DNA of 64,000 bases from GWE2-51-13 sp041736705 (lineage in GTDB: Bacteria; Bacillota_I; Bacilli_A; Erysipelotrichales; Erysipelotrichaceae): the NCBI GenBank assembly GCA_041736705.1, contig JBGSTC010000004.1:1-64000 (forward strand). The letters run 5' to 3'. Numbering within the stretch: position 1 is the first letter of the stretch; the number at the start of each line of letters is the position of its first letter. This document shows, one piece after another, positions 40,779 through 48,556 of the stretch. A program made the translations under genes and the position numbers. The notes below the pieces were generated by a model that was given only the letters and a program-made list of their open reading frames with translations, searched no databases and was not told the DNA's origin.

Positions 40779-43733
40779 CTATTTTTCTCTGTATCTATAA
40801 ACGGTTCTAGTTTCAACATCATTCACAAGATTCGTTTCGATGATTTCATTAAATTGCCATTCACTCCAGTTACCTTTTCCTCGCGAGTAGTTGAATATCC
40901 ATTCGATTGTTCGATATCTGTAGAAGTTTATTTTGTCTCCAATTGAACTTCGGGCGAAATATCCGTTGAATCCTGTATAGGATGTCGTATATTTCCCATC
41001 CATGACAAGCGCTCCCGTTTTCATGTTCGTCGTCGCCAAGTATCGATTTGTAGTACTTGAAGGGGACACAAGGAAGTAATAGTATTTTACTCCGCCTGAC
41101 ATGCAGTATTGTGTTTGGAAATTCGAACATTTCGAATAACTTAAGGTGAAAGAGCTCGTGCTCGTCAATGTTTCATAGTAGACGGTTTGAGAAGCACACC
41201 AAGGGAAATCCGTCGTATTGAGCCAGTAGCTGATCTCTCCACATAGAGAGTCGGATGAGTTGTATGCATAGTGGAAAACCCTGTACTTAACAAGAGGGAC
41301 TGGATCAACATCGATGAACTTTGATGCTGTTTTTGGCCACTCCGTGTAATAACTCCATGCTCCATACGAACCTATTTTCTCGCCATACTTTGTCCATCCT
41401 GAAAGTGGTTCGACATTTGAGGTCGTGAGTTCGATGTCTTGAGATCTGGATTGAGTTTTGGATTCGATGATGTACTTCGCGTCCGTGATTCCTGCCGGAA
41501 GCTGTGTTACCCATTCACCAAACGTGCTTGCTCCTTTACTTACAATCAATGTTACAGTGCTTCCAGGTGCAACTTTTGTTCCGACGGATGGGGAAATGCT
41601 AATGATCTTTCCACTTGCGATCGTATCGCTATACTTCTGACTTATGCTTGCCTTTAGTCCCAGGCTAGCCAGCTTCGTCTCATAGGTCGTCGAGCTTGTC
41701 CCGACCCCGGTTGGGATGGCGACATCGACAGTCTTCACATAGATTGAAATGACGATGATGCTTCCGACTTTCACTGATGAGTCTTTTGCGATCGATTGTT
41801 GATAAACGATGTTTGGTGTTTCTTTGTCGCTTGTTGTCGTTTTCAGTTGGAAATTCAGACCGAGTTCCGAAATCTTTTCTTTGGCGGTTGTGATATTTAG
41901 TCCAACAAGATTTGGAACAGTGACTTTTGCCGAATGCGCAACAACAGTAAGGATAACTTTTTCCCCTGACTTGATTGTCATATTGTTCGTAACGGATTGA
42001 CTTGTCACAACACCAATCGATTTTGTGTCATCGATTATCGTTGTCGATTCGCAAACCAAATTCAATTCTTCGAGCTTCGTTTTTGCGTCGTCGAGACTTA
42101 GTCCGACAAGATTGGGTACTGTCACGAGCGTTGAATGAACATAAACTGTTATCGTAACTTCATCACCTGGCTTCAGTTCCGTATCGACGATCGATGACTG
42201 ATCTTTTACTGTCCCTTCGATGGAATTATCGTCAACTACGTTTACGGTAACTACTTTCAACCCGAGATTCTCAAGTTTCTCGATCGCAGCATCACGTTGC
42301 ATGGAAACGACATTGGGAACGACGATCGTCTTCGCCGACGATGATCGTGTCCCGAAATACCACCAGGAGAGACAAATCGCGACAATGATCAACGGGATAA
42401 TCACCCATGTTTTTCGATTACTCATCCATGACTTGTTTCGTGGATTTGGATGACGTGGAATCTGGTTTTGAGTGCTCTCTATTCTAGTTTCAACTTCTTT
42501 CTCAGCAATCAAGACTTCGGATTCACCACCCATGTCAACTTCAGTAATTTCTTCTTTTTCTATGACATCTGTGATCACCGAAAACAATCCGGTCGTTTTA
42601 TCCGTGTCATCCATTTTACTCAATGGGTCATGTTCATTCTTGCTTGCATCTTTCGAAGTATTGCTTTGAGGCGTGAATGTCGACTGAAGTCCAAACGTTT
42701 TCTCAGAGTTATCTGATTTTTCCTCGGTGTTCTCCCCGCGTTTCACACTAGCGTTCAATGAAGAGTCTTTTGCAAATGGATCATTGATGCTGATAATCAC
42801 TTTATCTTCACTTTCCGAAATCGCATCATACGCGATTCGAAGATCAATTAACAGTTCGCTTGCAGTTTGATAGCGGTCTTTGGATATGAAAGCACAGGCT
42901 TTCTTGATAATTCGGGAAATTTCTGGATTTGCATCGAATGGATGAGGGAATTCCACACCTCTCATACGTTGTACAACACTGTTCTCTTTATCCGAGAATC
43001 GGGTTACACCTTTCTCTAAAGGAATGAAGGGAAGTTTGTTTTGGTTGAAAAGACGGTATAACATTAGTCCCAAGGAATAGATATCGACGGTGTGGTTATA
43101 ATCTTCACCGCGATAGACTTCAGGAGCCATATAAAGTTGTGTTCCCTTTTTCGACAAGTTGGACGTTGTTTTCTCAATTTGTCGAGCGATTCCAAAGTCA
43201 CCTAGTTTGAAGTCACCGAATCTCGATATGAAAATATTCTCGGGTTTGATATCGCGATGGATGATTTTTTGGCGTTCGCAATATTCAAGCCCTTGGCAGA
43301 TATCGATGCCTAATTTTAGCGCATCCTTAACTTTCATCGGATGGCTTGTGACATATTGACTAAAGGGAGTTAAGTACTCCATTCGAATCAGAATATCCCA
43401 GTGAAGTTTATCCGGGTGTTCAATGATTTGATAATCTTCAATCCCGACGATATTTGTCACACCCTTAAGTTTTTCGAGCATTTTGATTTCGGTTTGCCAG
43501 TCTTCTACGATGCCACGAAAATACTCGATGAGTGAATCGATCGTTTGTCCGCAAGCTATTTCTTCAGCAATTTGTGAATCTGTTTGAGGAATCGAGATGG
43601 ACTTAATTGCGGCATACAATGTGTCCGATACGATTTCACGCTTAGCCAAGTAAACTTTACCAAAAGAACCCTGTCCGATGAGGCTTTCCACTTTCCAATC
43701 GTTCAACCATTGATTGATTTCATTGATTTCCAT
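40779..43733 (-). CDS. PASTA Ser/Thr kinase 2, paralogue of kinase 1
   Basis: This is a 984-residue tandem paralogue with the same plan: kinase domain (GQGSFGKVYLAK, HRDIKPENIF, LGDFGIA), linker with KTFGL (Thr346) and KTTGL (Thr380), membrane helix at ~441-463, four PASTA repeats and a C-terminal region. That last region keeps GNWSEW and ETRTVYRYREK but differs in the middle, with several Cys (SLCGEI, FPWCAS, SKCSNF, QYCMSGG) that could form disulfides. The second ATG (43731-43733) is used, because GGGGG is 6 nt from it and 0 nt from the first. It ends 13 nt before kinase 1. Linker and ectodomain have diverged more than the kinase domain. Confidence 0.92.
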   Translation of the reverse strand: MEINEINQWLNDWKVESLIGQGSFGKVYLAKREIVSDTLYAAIKSISIPQTDSQIAEEIACGQTIDSLIEYFRGIVEDWQTEIKMLEKLKGVTNIVGIEDYQIIEHPDKLHWDILIRMEYLTPFSQYVTSHPMKVKDALKLGIDICQGLEYCERQKIIHRDIKPENIFISRFGDFKLGDFGIARQIEKTTSNLSKKGTQLYMAPEVYRGEDYNHTVDIYSLGLMLYRLFNQNKLPFIPLEKGVTRFSDKENSVVQRMRGVEFPHPFDANPEISRIIKKACAFISKDRYQTASELLIDLRIAYDAISESEDKVIISINDPFAKDSSLNASVKRGENTEEKSDNSEKTFGLQSTFTPQSNTSKDASKNEHDPLSKMDDTDKTTGLFSVITDVIEKEEITEVDMGGESEVLIAEKEVETRIESTQNQIPRHPNPRNKSWMSNRKTWVIIPLIIVAICLSWWYFGTRSSSAKTIVVPNVVSMQRDAAIEKLENLGLKVVTVNVVDDNSIEGTVKDQSSIVDTELKPGDEVTITVYVHSTLVTVPNLVGLSLDDAKTKLEELNLVCESTTIIDDTKSIGVVTSQSVTNNMTIKSGEKVILTVVAHSAKVTVPNLVGLNITTAKEKISELGLNFQLKTTTSDKETPNIVYQQSIAKDSSVKVGSIIVISIYVKTVDVAIPTGVGTSSTTYETKLASLGLKASISQKYSDTIASGKIISISPSVGTKVAPGSTVTLIVSKGASTFGEWVTQLPAGITDAKYIIESKTQSRSQDIELTTSNVEPLSGWTKYGEKIGSYGAWSYYTEWPKTASKFIDVDPVPLVKYRVFHYAYNSSDSLCGEISYWLNTTDFPWCASQTVYYETLTSTSSFTLSYSKCSNFQTQYCMSGGVKYYYFLVSPSSTTNRYLATTNMKTGALVMDGKYTTSYTGFNGYFARSSIGDKINFYRYRTIEWIFNYSRGKGNWSEWQFNEIIETNLVNDVETRTVYRYREK

Positions 43734-43744
43734 GTCCATCCCCC

Positions 43745-45046
43745 TTATCTCGATTTGTATCGATAAATCGTTCTCGTTTCCACTTCTCTCGTCGGAGCGG
43801 AGTTCACTTTTACATCACTCCAAGTAGACCATTCCGAGTAAAGCACAAACGTGTAATATTTCTGAATCTCTCTAGATCGATACTCCATGTGGTTGTTTTC
43901 TGGATCCGGTTTGATGGTTTCCTTCTCACTAAACCATTCTTCAGAATACTGCTTTATGAGAGTTGAATTACCGCATGGAACATCTTCATTGCTGTCGGAG
44001 CAAAATGTCGAGATCACATCCAGTCTCGACTTGTTATCCAGAAGCACTTCCCACTTACCGCTACCTTCTTTTACGTTTTCGTCATTCACTTCTTGCCAGG
44101 TATGTACGATTTCATTGGAATTCTTGTCGACATACGTATAACGCTTATATTCATAAAGGGTCATGGATCCAACAACGTTTTTCATCTCAACTTCAAGTAG
44201 ATCGGATGGCTTAATCTCCATTTCACTCCAGGCGGACCAATTCGAGTATTCAATTTTCGTTTCGATGAGTTCCCAGGTTTCATGCGTTCCAAGAATAGTG
44301 CTCGTTTCTACTTGCTTTTGTCGATACCGATATTGAGTTCTGCTTTCGATAATGTAGTAACTTGTCGTTACGGATTGAGGAAGTACGGCTGTCCATTGAC
44401 TGTACTCAGACTTCCCTAAACTAACTTGAATCGTGAGAAGTTCACCAGGCTTTATCTCTGTACCACTACTCGGTAACGAATCGATGACATATCCTTCGAT
44501 GGTGCTTTGATCAAGAATTTCCTGAATGATAAACTCATGATCAAGCTTCTTTAAGATGTCGACAGCCGCCTCGCTTGTTAACCCTCTTAGATCGGGCATA
44601 AACACTTTCGCAGTATGAATTACACTTCTTAGAATGATTTTGGTTCCGACAATGACTTCAACCCTCGGTTCGATGGATTGGCTTACGATCGTGTCGATTT
44701 CTCTTGAATCGTCGAGTGTGTTTTCAATTTCCACGACCAAACCGAGCGACTCAAGCGTATGGATCGCAGACGTACGTTCCATGTCGATTACTTCAGGAAT
44801 CAAGATTGTTTTCACATCGTTCTTGATTTTGTCACCACCATAGAACATGGTTTGAATGAACGCGATCGTGATTATGAAAAACACCACGATAAATGCAGAA
44901 ACCAGATACTTGCCTACCGTTGAGCTTCGTTTTCCACTCATCGAAGAATTAGCCATATCATGGATGACTTCGAATGTAAAACCAGTATCTTTATCTTGAA
45001 TATAGGTTGGATTAACACCTGTTTTTCTAGTATCTCTTTCCCGCAT
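43745..45046 (-). CDS. Kinase-less PASTA membrane protein
   Basis: This is a 433-residue protein: a ~45-residue cytoplasmic N-terminus with DTRKTGV and DKDTGF, one membrane helix (~46-70, VSAFIVVFFIITIAFI) and two PASTA repeats (IPEVIDMERTSAIHTLESLG; MPDLRGLTSEAAVDILKKL). The C-terminal region seen in both kinases follows: QYRYRQK, YSNWSAWS, YSEWSTWSD and ETRTIYRYK. It has the ectodomain and no kinase, so it may share the ligand or assemble with the kinases. It is first in the T7SS run; GGAGGATTT precedes the ATG and a strong hairpin stands just upstream. Confidence 0.85.
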   Translation of the reverse strand: MRERDTRKTGVNPTYIQDKDTGFTFEVIHDMANSSMSGKRSSTVGKYLVSAFIVVFFIITIAFIQTMFYGGDKIKNDVKTILIPEVIDMERTSAIHTLESLGLVVEIENTLDDSREIDTIVSQSIEPRVEVIVGTKIILRSVIHTAKVFMPDLRGLTSEAAVDILKKLDHEFIIQEILDQSTIEGYVIDSLPSSGTEIKPGELLTIQVSLGKSEYSQWTAVLPQSVTTSYYIIESRTQYRYRQKQVETSTILGTHETWELIETKIEYSNWSAWSEMEIKPSDLLEVEMKNVVGSMTLYEYKRYTYVDKNSNEIVHTWQEVNDENVKEGSGKWEVLLDNKSRLDVISTFCSDSNEDVPCGNSTLIKQYSEEWFSEKETIKPDPENNHMEYRSREIQKYYTFVLYSEWSTWSDVKVNSAPTREVETRTIYRYKSR

Positions 45047-45054
45047 AAATCCTC

Positions 45055-45246
45055 CTAAAAAGAAAGCAAAACATTAACTGATGTTTTGCTTTCATGAAAT
45101 AAGTTCGGTTCTATAGGAGTAACAACTTTCGTAGAGTGTAATAAATGACAACTACCGGATGAAGATACTAAAATTATCCAAGTGGAAATGTATCCAACGT
45201 TCTTAATCAAAAAATTCACTGCACTTTCCTTCCCCATATTCCACAT
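45055..45246 (-). CDS. Possible 63-residue small protein or leader
   Basis: The frame starts MWNMGKESAVNF with GGGGG about 9 nt upstream and has one moderately hydrophobic stretch (YISTWIILVSSS). Its last codons run through the hairpin at 45062-45093, and its TAG stop (45055-45057) merges with the GGAGG of the next gene. It may be a real small protein, or a leader whose translation affects the hairpin. No family recognised; coding status uncertain. Confidence 0.35.
   Translation of the reverse strand: MWNMGKESAVNFLIKNVGYISTWIILVSSSGSCHLLHSTKVVTPIEPNLFHESKTSVNVLLSF
45056..45093 (-). terminator. Strong hairpin at the head of the T7SS run
   Basis: The perfect 13-bp stem GAAAGCAAAACAT/ATGTTTTGCTTTC (45062-45074 with 45081-45093) has a 6-nt loop and is followed by TTTTT on the minus strand, then directly by the ribosome site of the PASTA protein gene. 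It can act as terminator or attenuator. Confidence 0.8.
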
Positions 45247-45744
45247 AACACTGCCCCCGGTTTTAATATTCTGAAATGATATTATCATAATTCTATCATG
45301 TATTTTGCACACGGTTGTATGAACATTCGCAATTCCACAAAGAAATAGTCATATTTTTCATGTTTTCTATAATAAGAGATACTCGAACCTCCCCAATCTC
45401 TCGTTTTCTGGTTAGGTTACTTTGAATCGGTCGCTTTGGATGATTAGGATCCCTCCCGTTTTTAACTTAAATCGCTCGAAATCGGAAATATATATCTTGT
45501 TTGACCGATTCAATATCTTGATCTCATACGTATATACATTCCGAATCAAAGAAAGAACCAATGACTTTTACCACGAAGTTGAAACGAGTCATCTTAAAAG
45601 ACAGCAACCCTCTCGCTGTCATCTTACATCATCTCCCTTTGTCTTACTTCAATCTCATTTCGATTGTGATTGAATGTCCCTCCGCTTTTAGCTAAAATGA
45701 AAGAAACAAATCACCTTTGAAAGAATGGAGTGTGACACACGCAT
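45247..45744. other. Intergenic region of about 500 bases
   Basis: No credible gene is seen here. An 83-codon plus-strand frame (45422-45673) lacks a ribosome site and protein-like composition. Visible items are a plus-strand TATAAT at 45368-45373 without a good -35, and a hairpin GACAGC/GCTGTC (45600-45605 with 45615-45620) followed on the minus strand by TTTT. It marks the border between the T7SS island and the GC-richer flank. Confidence 0.6.
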
Positions 45745-46206
45745 ATGCACTGGTTATCAAAAAGCGGAAAAGTGTTTTCACCGATGCTTCAGTCACGGCT
45801 TGATCATTATTTCGACCGCGTATTGGTATACTACCCCGATTACCGGATCGAGCAGTTCTGCGCCAAGTATAAAAAACTATCTGGTCGGGCACCCGAGCTG
45901 AAACGGTTGGCAGGTTATGGCGTAGAGAATCGGGATTTCTTCGAGGATTTCGGATTCACCTACATCGCTCAGCGCCGTAAACGCAATCCCGTCCGCGAAC
46001 CGCTCGAGGACTTGATGGCTAGACTGAAAAGAACTTTTCCGAATAGAATCAAGAAGCATCGCGAAATGGGGGACGATTATGTCCGCGTACTCTATTATGC
46101 ACGCCGAAGATCGATGACCGCGACGCAACTTTTAATGCAATATGATTTGCTTGATCCTACCCTGTCGCATGGAAACGTTAGAATGAGTAAATTAATGGCT
46201 AAGTAA
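45745..46206 (+). CDS. Hypothetical basic protein, orphan
   Basis: This is a 153-residue basic protein (Arg/Lys-rich, e.g. YIAQRRKRNPVREPLEDLM and LYYARRRSMTATQLLMQYDL) without membrane segment or signal peptide. No family recognised. The ribosome site is weak (GGAG 14 nt before the ATG). It is the only plus-strand gene between the T7SS island and the right end, so it may be a remnant of an insertion. It shares a bidirectional terminator with the lipoprotein gene. Confidence 0.55.
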   Translation: MHWLSKSGKVFSPMLQSRLDHYFDRVLVYYPDYRIEQFCAKYKKLSGRAPELKRLAGYGVENRDFFEDFGFTYIAQRRKRNPVREPLEDLMARLKRTFPNRIKKHREMGDDYVRVLYYARRRSMTATQLLMQYDLLDPTLSHGNVRMSKLMAK

Positions 46207-46254
46207 GGCTTGATTCAAATCAGATTTGCTTCAGTCAACATCCTAAGTGATGAA

Positions 46255-46293
46255 AAAGAGTGCGGTACAAGGATGAAATGTACCGCACTCTTT
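46255..46293. terminator. Bidirectional terminator
   Basis: A perfect 15-bp stem AAAGAGTGCGGTACA/TGTACCGCACTCTTT (46255-46269 with 46279-46293) has T runs on both strands, between the convergent orphan and lipoprotein genes. Confidence 0.93.
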
Positions 46294-46294
46294 C

Positions 46295-46918
46295 TTATTC
46301 TGCCGGTTCTTCGGCGAAGATCGGATTCTCTTCCGCAAACGACAAGAAGTCTCCCGTCACCGCGTTAAACAAGGCTTTATTCGCATTCGCGCCATCCATC
46401 AGCCATTTCCCGTCGACCAAAGTCAGTTTGACTTCGACCGTCTTCAGCAAGTCCATTTCGGACTTCTCGGCCAAGGTAAGGAAATCCTGGATGAACATCG
46501 CTTCGATTTCTTCTTCCGTCGCACCGCTCATCGCCATTTCGAAGGCTTTAGTGAAGATGAGGGTTACCCATTCGGTAAACAAACCGCCCAAGTCATGGGT
46601 CTTCACTTCGACCACGACGACGGCTTTTTCTTTGTCGACCGTTTCCGAAATGATTTTATATTCAAACGCCTTCAGCATCTCCGTGAGTTTCGTCTGTAAC
46701 TCAAGCGGCGTTTCCGGATTCTCTTCGATCTGGTTGAACGTATCGAAGGTCGTCACTTCTTCCGTAAAGTAAAGCGTGTCGTCGAATTCCGAATTGATAT
46801 CCGCCTTCAGCGCAGTCAAGAACGCTTCGATCGGTTCCGTGGGTTTGGGTTTCGCAGCGCATCCGCCAAGCGTTAGAATCAATGCGAATGCGACTCCCAG
46901 TAACGTAATTTTTTTCAT
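46295..46918 (-). CDS. NTF2-like (DUF5105/DUF4878-type) lipoprotein
   Basis: This is a 207-residue exported lipoprotein with lipobox LTLGGC (Cys about residue 20). After it, PTEPIEAFLTALKADINSEF and the C-terminal VEVKLTLVDGKWLMDG follow the layout of Bacillota lipoproteins with a cone-shaped NTF2-like domain. Ligand unknown. Acidic overall. GGAGGG precedes the ATG. A single-gene unit with promoter and terminator. Confidence 0.7.
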   Translation of the reverse strand: MKKITLLGVAFALILTLGGCAAKPKPTEPIEAFLTALKADINSEFDDTLYFTEEVTTFDTFNQIEENPETPLELQTKLTEMLKAFEYKIISETVDKEKAVVVVEVKTHDLGGLFTEWVTLIFTKAFEMAMSGATEEEIEAMFIQDFLTLAEKSEMDLLKTVEVKLTLVDGKWLMDGANANKALFNAVTGDFLSFAEENPIFAEEPAE

Positions 46919-46948
46919 CTTCCCTCCAAGCGGTTTCCCGTCCGTTTT

Positions 46949-46977
46949 AGTTTATCAATTCCCGTCGTCTTTCACAA
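46949..46977 (-). promoter_or_regulatory. Promoter candidate of the lipoprotein gene
   Basis: Minus-strand TTGTGA (46972-46977), 17-nt spacer, TAAACT (46949-46954), 30 nt before the ATG. Both boxes match the consensus at four of six positions. Confidence 0.45.
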
Positions 46978-46984
46978 TGAGAAC

Positions 46985-48262
46985 TTACGGATTCGATACT
47001 TGAATTCCCTTTTCAATGCGTAAGCGGGTCGAAGAGATACCGGGCGTGTAAGGAAGATAGATAACATCGACCCCTACTTCAAACATTTCTTTCTCCGTCG
47101 TTTCCCATCTTGGGTGGCCTTTCCAGTCATCCCCGATCAGAAGGACGTTGAAGTGATACAGAGAATATGCCGATCGTTTGTCCAGACTCCCGACCAACAC
47201 GACCTGATCCGCATAGCCGCTCTCCATGATGTTTCGTATCCGAACATTCTGGTTTTCACTGGTTCGAACATGTTTATAGGTCATCGTCAATTCATCCGAA
47301 TTGACCCCGACGATCAAGACATCACACAGCGCTCTCGCATTTTCCAAGTGTCTTCGATGTCCTTCATGAAACAAATCAAACACACCGGCGGTATACCCCA
47401 CCCGATAGGGTTTGACTTCTTGTGGATCCGGTAATTCTAGCTCCACGATCCGGTGTGCCGAGCCACGCTGTTCAAGTGAAGGCAGTTGCATGTAGTCGCC
47501 ATACATCTTCTTCAGGACGTCGTCCGCGTCCTTCGGGATGAAGAAACGATGTCCTTCGAAATCGGCTTCGACGCTGGATTCACAGCTCTCCTGGGGACGC
47601 GTAAAGCGTTTGAGACGATGTCGGGTGACACCGTTGGTGAAGTGGCAGCGAAGTTTCGAATCGCCGGTATTGAAGAAGGTGCTTCCCCACGTTTGCATTC
47701 CATCCAACATCCTTTTGGGGATCAATCCGCAAACGAAGGAGACAAAAGGCACCCATCTTTTCGGAATCCGTTTGGATTGCGAAAGGATTTCCGAGACACG
47801 GGCGAGTTCGACCAACCGCAAAGTCTCTAGGAAAATGCGCTGAAGATTCTGTATCATAACTGAGTTTGGAAGTTTGTCCAGGGGGAAGATGTCGATGAAA
47901 ATCCCGTGGTGCTGAGGTTGGTGGATCATGTATTGTTCGACCATCTTCGAGTCGTTTCGTCGCAGTTTCGCGAACTGAAGGAGATAGCCGGGATCGCTTG
48001 AGGATGTTTGAAGGAAAATACTGGAATCGAGTTCATCCAATGCTAAATCACAGAAACGATCGTAGTCTTCCCTCAATAGACAGACGTCGACGTCGTCGTC
48101 CCAGGGGATGAAACCTTTATGGCGTACGCAACCTAAAAGACTCCCTGCGAAGAGTTGGTAGTTGAGATGATGTTTGCGGCAAATCCGATCGAATTCGACA
48201 AGGAGTTCGAGTTGGACCGACTGCAGGGTTCGAAGTTGCCTGCGCCTTTCGAAGTCACTCAT
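46985..48262 (-). CDS. LicD-cytidylyltransferase fusion protein
   Basis: This is a 425-residue bifunctional protein. Residues 1-~285 are a LicD-type nucleotidyl/phosphotransferase with GSLLGCVRHKGFIPWDDDVDV and the later FIDIFPLDKLP. Residues ~290-425 are a TagD/GCT-type cytidylyltransferase with the catalytic HxGH in GVFDLFHEGHRRH and the closing ISSTRLR. The second half could make CDP-choline or CDP-glycerol/-alditol, and the first half could transfer the phospho-group to a glycan or teichoic acid. Known pathways use separate proteins for these steps. AAGGAG lies 7 nt before the ATG at 48260-48262. Substrate is inferred, not shown. Confidence 0.85.
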   Translation of the reverse strand: MSDFERRRQLRTLQSVQLELLVEFDRICRKHHLNYQLFAGSLLGCVRHKGFIPWDDDVDVCLLREDYDRFCDLALDELDSSIFLQTSSSDPGYLLQFAKLRRNDSKMVEQYMIHQPQHHGIFIDIFPLDKLPNSVMIQNLQRIFLETLRLVELARVSEILSQSKRIPKRWVPFVSFVCGLIPKRMLDGMQTWGSTFFNTGDSKLRCHFTNGVTRHRLKRFTRPQESCESSVEADFEGHRFFIPKDADDVLKKMYGDYMQLPSLEQRGSAHRIVELELPDPQEVKPYRVGYTAGVFDLFHEGHRRHLENARALCDVLIVGVNSDELTMTYKHVRTSENQNVRIRNIMESGYADQVVLVGSLDKRSAYSLYHFNVLLIGDDWKGHPRWETTEKEMFEVGVDVIYLPYTPGISSTRLRIEKGIQVSNP

Positions 48263-48332
48263 CCGTGACTCCTTCACTGCTTGATGTATCGAGATGATTA
48301 GGAACCATGAGTTAATCCCCGTTGTTTACCGT

Positions 48333-48341
48333 ATTATAGCA
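48333..48341 (-). promoter_or_regulatory. Extended -10 promoter for the LicD fusion
   Basis: Minus-strand TGCTATAAT (TGn + perfect TATAAT), about 70 nt before the ATG. No clear -35. Confidence 0.55.
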
Positions 48342-48556
48342 TACTCAAGGATTGCCTCGATAAGACGGATAAGGATTACCCACCACAAACACAGGAGAAG
48401 AATTGTGGGATTCATTTCTTCAAGTACCGATATTTGCACTCTTCTTGGTTTTTGGTATGAAGGATACTTAAGAAAGCCAAAAAAAGGATGAGTGATCAGT
48501 GATCAGTCATCCTCTTTGAATTCATATCATAAATCCGACTTAATCTTCAACTGTTT

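Noticed and set aside
45422..45673. 83-codon plus-strand frame between the T7SS island and the orphan gene
   Set aside because: No ribosome binding site, no recognisable fold or composition bias of a protein, and the region contains hairpins and AT-rich intergenic sequence.
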